From Herbaspirillum sp. AP02 (lineage in GTDB: Bacteria; Pseudomonadota; Gammaproteobacteria; Burkholderiales; Burkholderiaceae_D), in contig NZ_JADWMY010000002.1 in assembly GCF_015767275.1 (NCBI RefSeq), positions 62,001-126,000 on the forward strand: 64,000 nucleotides of DNA. The letters are read 5' to 3'. The first letter of the stretch is position 1. Each line of letters begins with the position of its first letter. A program made the position numbers and the translations under genes. Under the pieces are notes generated by a model. That model saw nothing but the letters and a program-made list of their open reading frames with translations, made no database searches and was not told the origin of the DNA. Shown here in pieces: positions 16,538-26,629 of the stretch.

Positions 16538-19474
16538 TCAGGAAGAGGTGGTGCGGCTTTCCAGGATGGCCTCGACCCGCCGCGCCAGGGTTTCCAGCTT
16601 GAATGGCTTGGTCAGAAGTTGCATGCCTGGTTGCAGGTGGCCATTGCCGAAGGCCGCATTTTCCGCGTAGCCCGTGATGAACAGCACCTGCAAGCCAGGT
16701 CGTGCCGCCTGCGCTGCATCGGCCACCTGACGGCCATTGAGGCCACCCGGCAAGCCGACGTCGGTGATCAGCAGGTCGATGCGGGCCGGCGACTGCAGGA
16801 TGCGCAGGGCTGCCGGACCGTCCTCAGCCTGCAGCGTGGCGTAGCCGGCGTCGTTGAGGACCTCGGCCGTGAGCATGCGGATCGAGGCTTCGTCATCCAC
16901 CACCAGCACCACCTCGCCACTGCCGGCGGCATGCGGCGCTTCATTCGTCTCGGGCTCCTCGCTTTGAGCATCCAGATCATGGCGCGGCAGGTAGAGCGAG
17001 ACCGTGCTGCCCTGACCGACTTCCGAATACAGCCGGACCTGTCCCCCCGATTGGCGGGCAAAGCCATACACCATCGACAGCCCCAGTCCGGTACCTTCAC
17101 CGATGGGTTTGGTGGTGAAGAAGGGGTCGAAGGCCCGTGCCAACACATCTGGCGGCATGCCGGTGCCATTGTCGGTGACGGCGACGCAGACATACTGACC
17201 CTCCGGCAGGTCGCGTTCCCTGGCCCATTTTTCGTCCAGCCACTTATTGGCCGTCTCGATGGTCAGGCGACCGCCATTGGGCATGGCGTCACGTGCGTTG
17301 ATGCACAGGTTCAGCAGCGCGCTTTCCAGTTGCGGCCCGTCCACGAAGGTCGGCCATAATCCTGCCGCGCCCACCACCTCCAGCGTGATGGCCGGGCCGA
17401 TGGTGCGGCGGATCAGCTCTTCCATGCCTGACACCAGGGTGTTGACGTCGGTGGGCCGTGGCGCCAGCGTCTGCCGGCGCGCGAACGCCAGCAGCCGTTG
17501 CGTCAGCGACGCCGCGCGTTGCGCGCTGCGCGCGGCCAGGTCGATGTAGCGGAACAGTTCGTCTCCGCGCCCTTGCACCAGGCGCACGCGCATCAGGTCC
17601 AGGCTGCCGGTGATGCCCCCCAGCAGATTGTTGAAATCGTGGGCCAGGCCACCGGTGAGCTGACCGATGGCTTCGATCTTCTGCGAGTGGCGCAAGGCCT
17701 CTTCGGTGGCCATCAGTTCCCGGGTGCGCTCGCTGACCTCGGCCTCCAGCGACTCATTGATCTCGCGCAGGCGCGCTTCGCTGGCGGCCAGCGCCTGCTG
17801 GTTGTGGATGCGCTCAAAGGCGGCGCGGGCCTGCTCGGAGACCTCGCGCACGATGGCCAGTTCGTTGTCGGTCCAGGTGCGGGGCGTATGACTGCTGACA
17901 TAGACAATGCCCACCAGTTCGCCCTGTTCGATGATGGGCACGTCCATGAAGGCCGCTACGCCCTGCGCCAGATGCTCCTGTGCGATGGCCGCGGTGCGGG
18001 CATCGCGGGCGACATCACCCACCAGTACCACGCTGCCGCTGCGTAAGGCGCGGCTGATGCGTTGCTGGTCATGCAGGGCCAATGCCCGGCAGTTGTCGGT
18101 GTCGTTCTGAAAGCACCAGTGTCCCTCGACCTTGGCTTGCTGTTGTGGTCCGAGCGAGCGGTAGCTGACCCAGCGCACGCTGAGTGTCTCGCCAATGATA
18201 TGGGCGGCGGCTGCGGCAATGGCCGGCGGCGATTCGGCGGCGCGGATCGCTTCGGCCATGCGGAACAGGGCGTGCTGGCGCGCTTCGCTGTTCTTGCGTT
18301 CGGTGACATCGCGGGTGGTGCCGGCGACCGCCTCGACCTCGCCATCCGGACCCAGCACGGGAAAGATGATGTAGTCGTAGATGCGCCGCCCGAACGTGCC
18401 ATTGAACGGTACGTCGCCGCGCACCGGACGCTTGGTGGTGCGCACCTGTTCGATCTCGCGGCTGTGCATTTCGGCATGCCAGGGCTCGTAGCCCAGTTCC
18501 AGGCAGGTTTTGCCGATCGCCTCATCCCAGCTCTTGCCCCACATCTGCAGCAGCACCCGGTTGGCGTAGGTGAAGCGATGATTCAGGTCCCAGGCATAGG
18601 CCAGGTCGGGTGTGGTGGAAAGAAAACTCTCGTAGAAGCGTCGCCGCCGTTCGGAGTCCTGGGTCAGCCTTGCCAGTTCGGCCACCGCTTCCTTCTGCGC
18701 GTGGATGTCAGTGGAGGTGCCATACCAGTGCAGGATGGACGGGCTACCGGCCGCCAGCTGGGGCTTGCCACGCGTGAGGAACCAGCGGTAATGGCCGTCG
18801 GCATTGCGGATGCGATGTTCCACCGACAGTTCGCAGCGGCTGTTGCGGGCATGTTGCCAGGCCTGCGCCGTCAGATCGTGATCCTCGGGGTGCACGTGGC
18901 GTGCCACCAGCTCATCGAAACTGCCCAGGCCGTCCCCGGCATCGATGCCGCCGACATGGGCATGCCACTGGTCATTGACGAATTCCAGATCACCCTGGGC
19001 ATTGGCGATCCATACGATCTGCGGTATGGCGCCGGTCATCAGCCGGAAACGCGTTTCGCTTTCGCGCAGGCGCCGTTCCGATTGTTGCTGTTGTTGCTGG
19101 TGCTGCTGGTGCTGTTGCCGCGCGCCTGCGCGCAGGCTCACCGACAGGCCTTGCCCGCCGGCATGGCAGATCACTTCGTAGGATTGTGCCTGGCCGGGTG
19201 GGGTAAAAGGGAACTGCCGGCTCTGGCTGTCGGACAGGGTGGCGCGCAACGGCGCCTCCAGTGCGCTGCCGGCCAGCGCCGGGCAGATCTGCCAGATCAC
19301 TTTCCCCGTGGCCTGACGGTCGGATACGGCCAGCAATGTCATGGCGGCATCGTCAAGGAAAATCACCCGCCACTGCAGGTCCACGGCCAGGAACGCCGCC
19401 GGCAAGGCGACCGCAGGCACCGGTAATCCGGCCAATGGCGTCTGGGAATCGTTACGGGAAGGGAGCATGGGCAT
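16538..19474 (-). CDS. Hybrid sensor histidine kinase/response regulator with PAS and GAF domains
   Basis: A 978-residue, apparently cytoplasmic hybrid kinase. In order: a degenerate PAS region to about 125; a glutamine-rich linker ([12 protein letters not shown]); PAS with [21 protein letters not shown] with [22 protein letters not shown] with [20 protein letters not shown]; HisKA with [13 protein letters not shown] (phospho-acceptor His); HATPase with [17 protein letters not shown]; and a receiver domain with [11 protein letters not shown] and phospho-acceptor Asp in [11 protein letters not shown] chose the ATG at 19474 since AAGGTG precedes it and the upstream frame to 19813 has no domain. 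No output regulator is adjacent; the divergent neighbour is a GGDEF-EAL protein. Confidence 0.9.
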   Translation of the reverse strand: MPMLPSRNDSQTPLAGLPVPAVALPAAFLAVDLQWRVIFLDDAAMTLLAVSDRQATGKVIWQICPALAGSALEAPLRATLSDSQSRQFPFTPPGQAQSYEVICHAGGQGLSVSLRAGARQQHQQHQQQQQQSERRLRESETRFRLMTGAIPQIVWIANAQGDLEFVNDQWHAHVGGIDAGDGLGSFDELVARHVHPEDHDLTAQAWQHARNSRCELSVEHRIRNADGHYRWFLTRGKPQLAAGSPSILHWYGTSTDIHAQKEAVAELARLTQDSERRRRFYESFLSTTPDLAYAWDLNHRFTYANRVLLQMWGKSWDEAIGKTCLELGYEPWHAEMHSREIEQVRTTKRPVRGDVPFNGTFGRRIYDYIIFPVLGPDGEVEAVAGTTRDVTERKNSEARQHALFRMAEAIRAAESPPAIAAAAAHIIGETLSVRWVSYRSLGPQQQAKVEGHWCFQNDTDNCRALALHDQQRISRALRSGSVVLVGDVARDARTAAIAQEHLAQGVAAFMDVPIIEQGELVGIVYVSSHTPRTWTDNELAIVREVSEQARAAFERIHNQQALAASEARLREINESLEAEVSERTRELMATEEALRHSQKIEAIGQLTGGLAHDFNNLLGGITGSLDLMRVRLVQGRGDELFRYIDLAARSAQRAASLTQRLLAFARRQTLAPRPTDVNTLVSGMEELIRRTIGPAITLEVVGAAGLWPTFVDGPQLESALLNLCINARDAMPNGGRLTIETANKWLDEKWARERDLPEGQYVCVAVTDNGTGMPPDVLARAFDPFFTTKPIGEGTGLGLSMVYGFARQSGGQVRLYSEVGQGSTVSLYLPRHDLDAQSEEPETNEAPHAAGSGEVVLVVDDEASIRMLTAEVLNDAGYATLQAEDGPAALRILQSPARIDLLITDVGLPGGLNGRQVADAAQAARPGLQVLFITGYAENAAFGNGHLQPGMQLLTKPFKLETLARRVEAILESRTTSS

Positions 19475-19797
19475 GGCACACCTTGATTTCTGGTTACGCC
19501 AGATTGTAGATGAGCCATGGACAGGATGCTGTAGGACAAGCCCGCGACTTGCAGCACGGCCCCAGGAATATTCGCGGACCGCACCGTGGCGCCAGGGCGA
19601 CCCCCTAGCGAGGCTTGCCGGTAGGCATTGTTGTGAGCCGGAAAGGCGCGCCACATCAGGTATTTCCTGATCTTGGCCGGCACCGCTCGCAGCTATAATG
19701 GCTGTTCGAATGACAACAGAACAACAGCCGGCATCACGCCAAAGTCCCGCCCGACGAGTGGACCGGGGCGCAGGGTGAACACGGCACAGGGCACAGG
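19475..19797. other. 323-base divergent intergenic region
   Basis: It separates the hybrid kinase from the GGDEF-EAL gene. The only promoter-like element I can support is TATAAT at 19694-19699, reading toward the GGDEF-EAL gene, with a poor -35 (TCTTGG at 19671-19676). No gene is seen. Confidence 0.5.
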
Positions 19798-21789
19798 ATG
19801 GCTCCTTCCGCATTGATGAGCATGGTGCGCCGCTACTGGCGTGTGAACTACGATCAGCCGGAACTGCTGATTGCTCAGTACCGGGCGTTTTCCGGGAAGA
19901 TGCCCATGATGTACCTGATCCTGCTGATCAACAGCTGGGCGCTGGCCTGTACCTATCTGGATCTCGCGCCGTATTGGCTGAGCCTGTACTTCCCGGCGCT
20001 GCTGACCGTCATGTGCGTGGCCCGGCTGACGTTCTGGTGGCGCGGTCGCCTGGTCGATCCCACCCCCGGCATGGCCGCCCGGGCGCTCAAGCGTACCAAC
20101 CTGCTGGCGGCCCCCATCGCCTTGAGCTTCTCCTTGTGGTCGGTGATGCTATTCCCCTATGGCGATAGCTACGCCCAGGCGCATGTTGCGTTCTACATGG
20201 GCATCACCGTCATCTGCTGCATCTTCTGCCTGATGTACTTGCGCTCGGCGGCGCTGTCGGTGGCGCTGATCGTCAATGGCATCTTCACCGTCTTCTTCCT
20301 CTCCACCCATGTGCCGGTGTTCGTGGCCGCAGCGCTCAATGTGGTACTGGTGACGGTGGGCATGCTGGCCATCGTCAACAGCCACTATAACGACTTCACC
20401 CGTCTCATCGAGGCCCAGGTCAAGACGGCGCTGCTGAGCGACGAAAACCTGCGCCTGGCGAACCTGGATTCGCTCACCGAAATTCCCAATCGCCGCAAGT
20501 TCTTCGCCCAGCTGGAGAGCATCTGCGCCCGTGCCACGGCGCGGGGGCAGCGCTTTGCGGTGGTCATCCTCGATCTCGACGGGTTCAAGGCCGTCAACGA
20601 TCTCTACGGGCACACCCATGGTGACCAGTTGCTCAGGGAGGTGGGGCAGCGTCTTTCCGTGCTGTGCCACGATGAATGCTTTCACCTGGCGCGGCTGGGG
20701 GGCGATGAGTTCGCCATCATCATCGACGGTGACCTCGGCGACGCCGCCCTGCAGGCTTTCGGCGGGCGTATCTGCGCCGCGCTGCGTCGGCCCTTCGTGT
20801 TGTACAAGGCCACCGTGCAGATCGCGGCCTCGGTGGGCGTGGCGACCTTCCCGGACATGGCAGTCGATGCCACGTCCCTCTATGAACATGCCGACTACGC
20901 CCTCTATCAGGGCAAGCGGGAGCGGCGCGGCACCATCACCCTTTTCTCCGAACGTGACAAGGCGCAGATACAGCGCAATGCCAATATCGAACAGGCCCTG
21001 CGACTGGCCGATTTCGAACGGGAACTATCGGTTTTCTTCCAGCCCATCGTGCGCCTGGGCGACTGCCAGGCGATCGGCTTCGAAGCGCTGGCGCGCTGGC
21101 ATAGCGCTACCAAGGGTAGCGTCGCCCCGATGGAGTTCATCCCGGCCGCCGAACGCATGGGCATCATCAACCAGTTGAGCGTGATCCTGCTGAAGAAGGC
21201 CCTGCAGGCTGCGACGACCTGGCCCGATTCGCTGCGACTGTCGTTCAACCTCTCTGCCAACGACATCAACACCAGCGAGGGGATGGCCGAGATCGTCAAG
21301 GTCATTACCGGTTCCGGCTTCAGCCCGTCCCGACTCGATCTGGAAATCACCGAGACCGCCGTGCTGCAGGATCTTGAGAAATCGCGCCAGCTGGTGTCGG
21401 CGCTGCGCCAGCTCGGCTGCGGCATCACGCTCGATGACTTCGGCACCGGCTATGCCAGCCTCAGTCATCTGCACGCCCTGCCGCTGACCCGTATCAAGAT
21501 CGACAAAAGCTTCGTCGCCGATATCGAACACAACGAGGTGAGCTACAAGATCGTGAAATCCCTCCTGGCCCTGACCCACGACATGGAACTGGCCTGCGTG
21601 GTGGAGGGCGTGGAAACCGCGCAGCACCTGCAGCGCCTGCGCGAACTGGGCGCGACATACGGGCAGGGTTATCTGTTCGCCATGCCGCTGGCATCCGGGC
21701 AGGTCGAGGCGTGGCTGCAGTCCCAGGCCCTAGTCCCCCCGCCTCAAAGCGGGCCGGCCAATAGGTCGGGGGAGAACCGGGGAGCTTGA
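19798..21789 (+). CDS. GGDEF-EAL cyclic di-GMP enzyme with membrane sensor
   Basis: A 663-residue inner-membrane protein. Six or so hydrophobic segments fill residues 35-200, a MASE-like sensory module. The GGDEF domain follows (RLGGDEFAII near residue 300, active-site residues intact; no upstream RxxD inhibitory site), then an EAL domain with EALARW near 427, FNLSAND, DDFGTGYASLSHL, KIDKSFV and VVEGVET. All catalytic signatures of both halves are present, so it could make and degrade c-di-GMP; which dominates cannot be read from sequence. It ends 11 bases from the convergent manganese catalase gene. Confidence 0.93.
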   Translation: MAPSALMSMVRRYWRVNYDQPELLIAQYRAFSGKMPMMYLILLINSWALACTYLDLAPYWLSLYFPALLTVMCVARLTFWWRGRLVDPTPGMAARALKRTNLLAAPIALSFSLWSVMLFPYGDSYAQAHVAFYMGITVICCIFCLMYLRSAALSVALIVNGIFTVFFLSTHVPVFVAAALNVVLVTVGMLAIVNSHYNDFTRLIEAQVKTALLSDENLRLANLDSLTEIPNRRKFFAQLESICARATARGQRFAVVILDLDGFKAVNDLYGHTHGDQLLREVGQRLSVLCHDECFHLARLGGDEFAIIIDGDLGDAALQAFGGRICAALRRPFVLYKATVQIAASVGVATFPDMAVDATSLYEHADYALYQGKRERRGTITLFSERDKAQIQRNANIEQALRLADFERELSVFFQPIVRLGDCQAIGFEALARWHSATKGSVAPMEFIPAAERMGIINQLSVILLKKALQAATTWPDSLRLSFNLSANDINTSEGMAEIVKVITGSGFSPSRLDLEITETAVLQDLEKSRQLVSALRQLGCGITLDDFGTGYASLSHLHALPLTRIKIDKSFVADIEHNEVSYKIVKSLLALTHDMELACVVEGVETAQHLQRLRELGATYGQGYLFAMPLASGQVEAWLQSQALVPPPQSGPANRSGENRGA

Positions 21790-21800
21790 AACTCGGGGGC

Positions 21801-22703
21801 TCAGGGGCGCTTAGCCTCGCGCTCCATGTCCGCGTCAGCCGAGCCGATTTCGGCCCCGGTCAGCGGTTCACCATCCTGTGCGGACGCGGTGCGCGCGGCC
21901 ATCTGATCCAGCACGGCCTGATCGTCAGCGCTCAATTCCACGCTCGCCTGGCCATCGCCGCCGTCTACCGGTGTGAGTGCATCGGCGCCATCCAGCCGCT
22001 CCCATTGTTCGCCATCATTCCAGGGGCCGGTCTGTTCACCCAGCCCCTGCGAAAGATTGACGTAGACCTTCGAGAAGCGCGGATCGCCGGGCAGCTTTCC
22101 CGGCGGGAAGTTTGGGCGAATCGAATAGAGTGCCTTTTCAAAGGATTTCTGGTGCGCTATTTCACGCGTCATCAGGAAGCCCAGTGCTTCTTTCACACCC
22201 GGATCATCGGTCAAATTGATGAGCCGTTCATACACGATCTTGGCCCGTGCCTCAGCGGCGATGTTGGAGCGCAGGTCGGCAGTGGGTTCGCCGATGGTGT
22301 CCACGTAGGCCGCACTCCACGGTACTCCGGCCGAATTGACCAGCGGCGCTCCGGCGCCATACAACACCTGGGTGAGGTGACTGTCGTTACCGGCGCCGGT
22401 AATTTCCTTGTAGAGCGTGCCTTCTTCTTCCACGCCTTCGGCTAGCTTGCCCTTGGCACCCTTGTTGAGCATCACGACGATATTGCCGATCACTTCCAGG
22501 TGACTCAGTTCTTCGGTGGCGATGTCGAACAGCATGTCCTTGCGGCCCGGATCATCCTCGGCAATGGCCTGGGTGAAGTAGCGGCAGGCGGCAGCCAGTT
22601 CGCCTTGCGGGCCGCCGAACTGTTCCAGCATCAGATTGGCCAGCCCGGGGTTGGGGCCGGCGACGCGGACGGTGTATTGCAGACGTTTGTTGTGGGCAAA
22701 CAT
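21801..22703 (-). CDS. Manganese catalase
   Basis: A 300-residue non-haem catalase that disproportionates hydrogen peroxide with a di-manganese centre. Ligand motifs of the ferritin-like bundle are visible: Glu in MLEQFGG, IATEELSHLEVIG (Glu and His), and AEARAKIVYERL with MTREIAHQKSF (Glu and His). A strong AAGGAG lies before the ATG at 22703. The C-terminal 60 residues are acidic and low in complexity. It is convergent with the GGDEF-EAL gene and divergent from the ZIP metal transporter; co-location with a divalent-metal importer may be meaningful for manganese loading (inference). Confidence 0.93.
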   Translation of the reverse strand: MFAHNKRLQYTVRVAGPNPGLANLMLEQFGGPQGELAAACRYFTQAIAEDDPGRKDMLFDIATEELSHLEVIGNIVVMLNKGAKGKLAEGVEEEGTLYKEITGAGNDSHLTQVLYGAGAPLVNSAGVPWSAAYVDTIGEPTADLRSNIAAEARAKIVYERLINLTDDPGVKEALGFLMTREIAHQKSFEKALYSIRPNFPPGKLPGDPRFSKVYVNLSQGLGEQTGPWNDGEQWERLDGADALTPVDGGDGQASVELSADDQAVLDQMAARTASAQDGEPLTGAEIGSADADMEREAKRP

Positions 22704-23151
22704 GGTGATGGTCTCCTTGTCAGGTTCAGGGTGGAAGCGAGGCGGAAAGCAAATTGCACAAGCTTGATCGGCCAATCGGGTGGTTCGATTGACAGAGCCT
22801 TGATCCTAAGAGCGAGGTGCTCAGCCATACCATCGGCGGGAGCGGAAAACAGGCGGTGATCGGTCTCGCCGACCGGTGTCGGACATCCTTAGCGCAACAG
22901 CACCGTCCGTGCTGAATGACGCAGTGGCGTTCGTTACGCGTCGGACGAGTACAGCGTCCCGAATCAGTGTTCGTCCGATGGGGCCGACCGAGCGTACTGG
23001 CTAGACTTCGATGATCGTGACGCGCTGCCGATGTCGGCGCTGGACATTCGCTGATCATGATCACTCCTCGCTGATCACTACCACCCCGGGCCGTCGGTTC
23101 ATCCTGTCGCAGACCCCGCACCTGTCACATTACAGAACCAGAAGGACATGC
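22704..23151. other. 448-base divergent intergenic region
   Basis: It lies between manganese catalase and the ZIP transporter. Apart from the TGATCA repeats at 23049-23077, I see no convincing promoter, RNA gene or coding frame. Confidence 0.5.
23049..23077. promoter_or_regulatory. Repeated TGATCA palindromes upstream of ZIP gene
   Basis: CGCTGATCA occurs at 23049-23057 and again exactly 20 bases later at 23069-23077; a further TGATCA abuts the first copy (23058-23063). Two helical turns of spacing and palindromic units suggest a dimeric regulator 75-100 bases before the ZIP start codon. Confidence 0.35.
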
Positions 23152-24090
23152 ATGCTCAAGAAAGTGGAGTATTCCCTCACCCCCGCGCCTGATCCGCAAG
23201 CCGCGCTGCAGCCGGAGTCGCCGATATCGAGCGACTTGCCTGAGCAGCCGCAACCCATGCGCCTGAGCTGGCCGCTGGTGATGGCAGTCGTCATGGTGGT
23301 GGCCGCTGCCTTGGGCTGGTGGAGCGCACAGGACGATCGCGTCTGGCGCGCCTATTGCGGCGGCATGGCCGCAGCTGCGGCGACCGCCGCCGGCACCCTG
23401 CCGTTGTTTTTCTCGCGCCGCTTTTCCGCCCGCGTGGCGGACTGCTGCACCGGTTTCGGTGCCGGGGTCATGTTGGCGGCGTCGGTGTTTTCGCTGATCC
23501 TGCCGGCCATGCAAGCGCTGGAGCAGGGCGGTGTGGGCAAGTCCACTGGCAGCCTGGTGATCGGTGCCAGCGTGCTGGCCGGTGCCCTGCTGGTGCTGGC
23601 GCTGCAACGGGCCGGGCGGGGACATGATGAGCTGGCCCAGCAGGCGGCACTGCGTCGGGTGTGGTTGTTCGTGCTGACGGTAGGCCTGCACAACCTGCCG
23701 GAAGGCCTGGCAGTGGGGGTGGCTTACGGTGGTGTCGCGCCGGAGCAGGCGTCGGTACTGACCTTCGGCATTGCACTACAGGATATTCCGGAAGGCATGA
23801 TCGTGGCGACCGCCCTGCGCGGCATTGGCTATTCCCGCGCTGACGCCATCGGCTGCGGCATCCTCTCGGGACTGGTGGAGCCGCTCGCGGCGGTCGCTGG
23901 CGCAGCGGTGGTGGCCTGGTCTTCGGTCCTGCTGCCGTGGGCGCTGGGCGGTGCGGCAGGGGCCATGCTGTTCGTACTGGCGCACGAGGTGATTCCCGAT
24001 CCGCATCGTCGTCATGATGCGCTGCCGGCGACCTGCTGCCTGCTCGTCGGTTTCGTCTTGATGATGGTGATGGATACCGCGCTCTCCTGA
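23152..24090 (+). CDS. ZIP family divalent metal transporter
   Basis: A 312-residue inner-membrane importer of zinc or related divalent metals. After a 40-residue cytoplasmic start come about eight transmembrane segments. The two metal-binding helices carry HNLPEGLAVG and QDIPEGMIVA, the family signature; the His in the second is replaced by Gln, as in some GufA-like members. The cytoplasmic loop lacks a long histidine run. AAGGA lies six bases before the ATG at 23152; the longer frame from 23011 has no support. Divergent from manganese catalase. Confidence 0.88.
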   Translation: MLKKVEYSLTPAPDPQAALQPESPISSDLPEQPQPMRLSWPLVMAVVMVVAAALGWWSAQDDRVWRAYCGGMAAAAATAAGTLPLFFSRRFSARVADCCTGFGAGVMLAASVFSLILPAMQALEQGGVGKSTGSLVIGASVLAGALLVLALQRAGRGHDELAQQAALRRVWLFVLTVGLHNLPEGLAVGVAYGGVAPEQASVLTFGIALQDIPEGMIVATALRGIGYSRADAIGCGILSGLVEPLAAVAGAAVVAWSSVLLPWALGGAAGAMLFVLAHEVIPDPHRRHDALPATCCLLVGFVLMMVMDTALS

Positions 24091-24101
24091 ACAGGCCAGC
24101 C

Positions 24102-24275
24102 ATGAACACTTCCCAAGATCGCGCCGATGACAGCCTGCCTCCGCTGCCGCCCGATCCGCAGACCTTCACCTATGTCGAACTCTGGACCGGGGCCGACCTT
24201 CCGGTCAGGAAGGTCGGTGGAGAGCCCGCTGGTTCTCGCTGGGTGTTCCTCTCGGCGCTGGTGCCGGTGGTCTGA
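24102..24275 (+). CDS. Small hypothetical protein, 57 residues
   Basis: A short frame beginning MNTSQDRADDSLPPLPPDPQ, then TFTYVELWTG and ending WVFLSALVPVV. It starts 11 bases after the ZIP stop codon in the same direction, so it would share that transcript. Proline-rich acidic start, no transmembrane helix, no recognised family. The ribosome site is weak. Codon third positions are GC-rich as in neighbouring genes. It may be real or chance. Confidence 0.45.
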   Translation: MNTSQDRADDSLPPLPPDPQTFTYVELWTGADLPVRKVGGEPAGSRWVFLSALVPVV

Positions 24276-24312
24276 ACCGGAGGCAGTTCGCGCCCAAGGG
24301 CCTGCCTGCTTT

Positions 24313-24957
24313 CTATTCCGCCCGCGCCTTGCGGGCGGTTCGCTTGGCGGCGGCCGGAGCTTCCGGGGCAGCTGCCGGCGCTTCCGTCTCGCCCAGCAGC
24401 AGATTGGTCATGATGTCGGCGATGGCACTGACATCGCGCACGTCGCCGAGATGCTGGTTGATGGTGAAGCCATCGAACGCCATCCAGATGACATGGGCCA
24501 GCAGGTCGTTGCGCACCAGGTGAGCCCGCTCCGGGGGAAGGGACTCGCTGATCAGGGCCGTCAGGAAGGTTTCCACATCCATCAGCAGCGTATTGGGCTT
24601 GGTCATGCCCTGGGGCGACACGGCCAGGGCTTCGATCAGCGCGTTGGCGAAGGAATGATCGCTGGCCGGTATGTCGCCCCAGATCCCTGTGAAGACCCGG
24701 CGCAGGCGTGAGCGCGGCGTGCGGAACTTGCGGACCGACTCGGCCAGCGCCTGCAGCTGCTGTTCCAGCCAGGGCTGGTAGATCTCATAGAGGATGGCCA
24801 GCTTGGAATCGAAGTACACATAGAGATTGGCCACGGTCATGTTCGACGCCCGTGCGATCTCGGCCATGGTGGTCGGCGTATAGCCCTTGCGGGAAAACAG
24901 ATCGAAGGCCGACTCCAGGATGGCCTCGCGCATGCCGCTCTTCTTGATTTGCGCCAC
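24313..24957 (-). CDS. TetR family transcriptional regulator
   Basis: A 214-residue TetR-type repressor: N-terminal helix-turn-helix (ILESAFDLFSRKGYTPTTMAEIARA, recognition region NMTVANLYVYF) and a C-terminal ligand-binding domain. The tail is rich in Ala/Lys/Arg. I chose the GTG at 24957 with AGAGGA upstream; an ATG at 24933 is the alternative. It is divergent from the Rieske oxygenase operon, and the promoter of that operon contains a GAATGACATTC palindrome of the kind TetR dimers bind. It is therefore the best candidate for local control of the whole catabolic regulon, including the distant porin and chemoreceptor (inference). Confidence 0.88.
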   Translation of the reverse strand: MAQIKKSGMREAILESAFDLFSRKGYTPTTMAEIARASNMTVANLYVYFDSKLAILYEIYQPWLEQQLQALAESVRKFRTPRSRLRRVFTGIWGDIPASDHSFANALIEALAVSPQGMTKPNTLLMDVETFLTALISESLPPERAHLVRNDLLAHVIWMAFDGFTINQHLGDVRDVSAIADIMTNLLLGETEAPAAAPEAPAAAKRTARKARAE

Positions 24958-25068
24958 GATTCCTCTTGCGTGCTGGTAATGAATGGCGTGGATTCTAGCA
25001 CGCAAGCCCTTTCCTGCTGTCCCTGTCCCCGGATCTTCTCTCTTCCCCACAACGGTGAATCCTTTAAA

Positions 25069-25095
25069 CAATATTCGCTTTTGAGCGCGATATTG
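25069..25095. promoter_or_regulatory. Inverted repeat between TetR and Rieske genes
   Basis: CAATAT at 25069-25074 and ATATTG at 25090-25095, with further partial symmetry inside (TCGC ... GCGCG). It lies 112 bases before the TetR start and may be an autoregulatory operator. The rest of the 381-base region up to the promoter at 25235 shows nothing recognisable. Confidence 0.4.
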
Positions 25096-25234
25096 GTGCA
25101 ATGCCGGTGCGGTAAGAGGGCGAATCCGCTACCCCGGCGTGCTTCGCCAAAGCCCGCTGTCGTGTTGTGGTGCAGCATGCTGAAGGCGTGTTGCCAGGCC
25201 TTTTTCACCTGTCCTTGAAATCGATCAAAAACGC

Positions 25235-25277
25235 TTGACATTCATTTTTGAGGAATACAGAATGACATTCGTTATTA
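25235..25277 (+). promoter_or_regulatory. Promoter and operator of the Rieske catabolic operon
   Basis: Consensus -35 TTGACA at 25235-25240, 17-base spacer, -10 CAGAAT at 25258-25263. The -10 overlaps a perfect palindrome GAATG-A-CATTC (25260-25270) within AGAATGACATTCGTTATTA. A further half-site CATTCATT lies in the spacer. A bound dimer would block polymerase. Near-identical sequence occurs at two other promoters at 43441-43483 and 43826-43868. Confidence 0.75.
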
Positions 25278-25338
25278 GGACGCATCTGTTCTCAGGCCCC
25301 TCTCTGATCGGGCCTGCCATCCACGAGTGAGGGAGCTC

Positions 25339-26616
25339 ATGAACAAGGTCATCAAGCTACATCTGCACGATCGCTATCCGGAACTGGGCAAGGGGCCTGT
25401 TCCTGTCGAACCGTACATCTCCACCGCCTACTACGACAAGGAACAGGCCAAGATCTTCAAGAAGACCTGGCTGCACGTGGGGCGCGTGGAAGAGATTCCC
25501 GCCGCCGGCGACTACTTCGTCAAGGACCTGGAAGCCTGCGAAGCTTCCATCATCGTGGTACGCGACAAGCAGGGCGCAATCAATGCCATGCATAACGTTT
25601 GCTCGCACCGCATGAACCAGATCGTCTACGAAAAGCGTGGCCAGGCGCGCAAGTTCTTCTGCAAGTTCCACGGCTGGGCCTATGATCTGCAGGGCAACCT
25701 GACCGGGGTGCCGGAAGAGGGCTCCTTCTTCGATCTGGACAAGTGCGACCACGGTCTGTCGCGCGTGGCCTGCGAAGTCTGGCAAGGCTTCATCTTCATC
25801 AACCTCGATCCCACCCCGGAACTGTCGCTGGCGCAGTTCCTGCAACCCATGTTCGGTGATATCGAAGGCTATCCCTTCGACAAGATCACCACCGGCTTCC
25901 AGTGGACCACGGTGGTCAATTGCAACTGGAAGCTGGCGCTGGACGCATTCCAGGAGGCCTACCACGTGGCCTATGTGCACGGCCATTCGATCGCCGATGC
26001 CATCGATACCGCCGAGGACGGCGCCATGCCGCCCCTGGATGCACTGTGCGGACAATTCCATCGACGCCTGTCCATCGCCGGCAATCCCAAATCGGTCTAC
26101 GGCAATCCCAATGCGGTGACCGCCGGTGGCGAGCAGGCCAGCAAGGCCATCGCCGACTCGGCCGTGAAGAAGCCCATTGCTGCCGCCGCACTGCGCGCCG
26201 GCATGGGGGCGGCCAGCTACCACTTCCGCAAGGAAGACCTGCCCAAGGGCATGAATTGGACCGGCCACGAGAACTGGCTCTTCGATATCAATGTCGTGTT
26301 TCCGGACTTCTACCTGTCGCTGCGTCCGAACTACTTCCAGGCCTACAACTTCCGGCCGATCTCCCAGGGCAAGACCCTGCTGGAGGCGCGCGTGTACTAC
26401 CCGGAAATGAAGACCGCCGGCGGTCGCTTCTATCTCGAATACATGAAGGTCGCCCTGCGCGATGTCCTGCTGGAAGACTTGAGCACATTGGAACGTACCC
26501 AGAGCGCGGTGCAGACCGGCGTGAAGAAGGAAATGATCCTGCAGGACTACGAGCTGCTGGTCCGCCACGGCGCCCACGTGGTCGATCGCATCGTCAATGA
26601 AGAAACCAAGGCCTGA
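25339..26616 (+). CDS. Rieske non-haem iron oxygenase, alpha subunit
   Basis: A 425-residue ring-hydroxylating or demethylating oxygenase. The Rieske [2Fe-2S] ligands are Cys88, His90, Cys108 and His111 in the exact C-x-H-x17-C-x2-H pattern. The mononuclear iron site is in DAFQEAYHVAYVH with His209 and His214 and the bridging Asp202 position. GAGGGAG just upstream of the ATG at 25339 fixes the start (the frame opens at a GTG 12 bases earlier). It is the first gene of a long operon that also encodes a Rieske ferredoxin and two possible reductases, so a three-component system is available. No beta subunit of the usual cone type is encoded; a SnoaL-like protein (29089) is the only candidate. Confidence 0.93.
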   Translation: MNKVIKLHLHDRYPELGKGPVPVEPYISTAYYDKEQAKIFKKTWLHVGRVEEIPAAGDYFVKDLEACEASIIVVRDKQGAINAMHNVCSHRMNQIVYEKRGQARKFFCKFHGWAYDLQGNLTGVPEEGSFFDLDKCDHGLSRVACEVWQGFIFINLDPTPELSLAQFLQPMFGDIEGYPFDKITTGFQWTTVVNCNWKLALDAFQEAYHVAYVHGHSIADAIDTAEDGAMPPLDALCGQFHRRLSIAGNPKSVYGNPNAVTAGGEQASKAIADSAVKKPIAAAALRAGMGAASYHFRKEDLPKGMNWTGHENWLFDINVVFPDFYLSLRPNYFQAYNFRPISQGKTLLEARVYYPEMKTAGGRFYLEYMKVALRDVLLEDLSTLERTQSAVQTGVKKEMILQDYELLVRHGAHVVDRIVNEETKA

Positions 26617-26629
26617 GGAGTCGCCCGCA

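Noticed and set aside
18062-19426. A 454-codon plus-strand frame
   Set aside because: Antisense to the hybrid kinase, whose domains are unambiguous.
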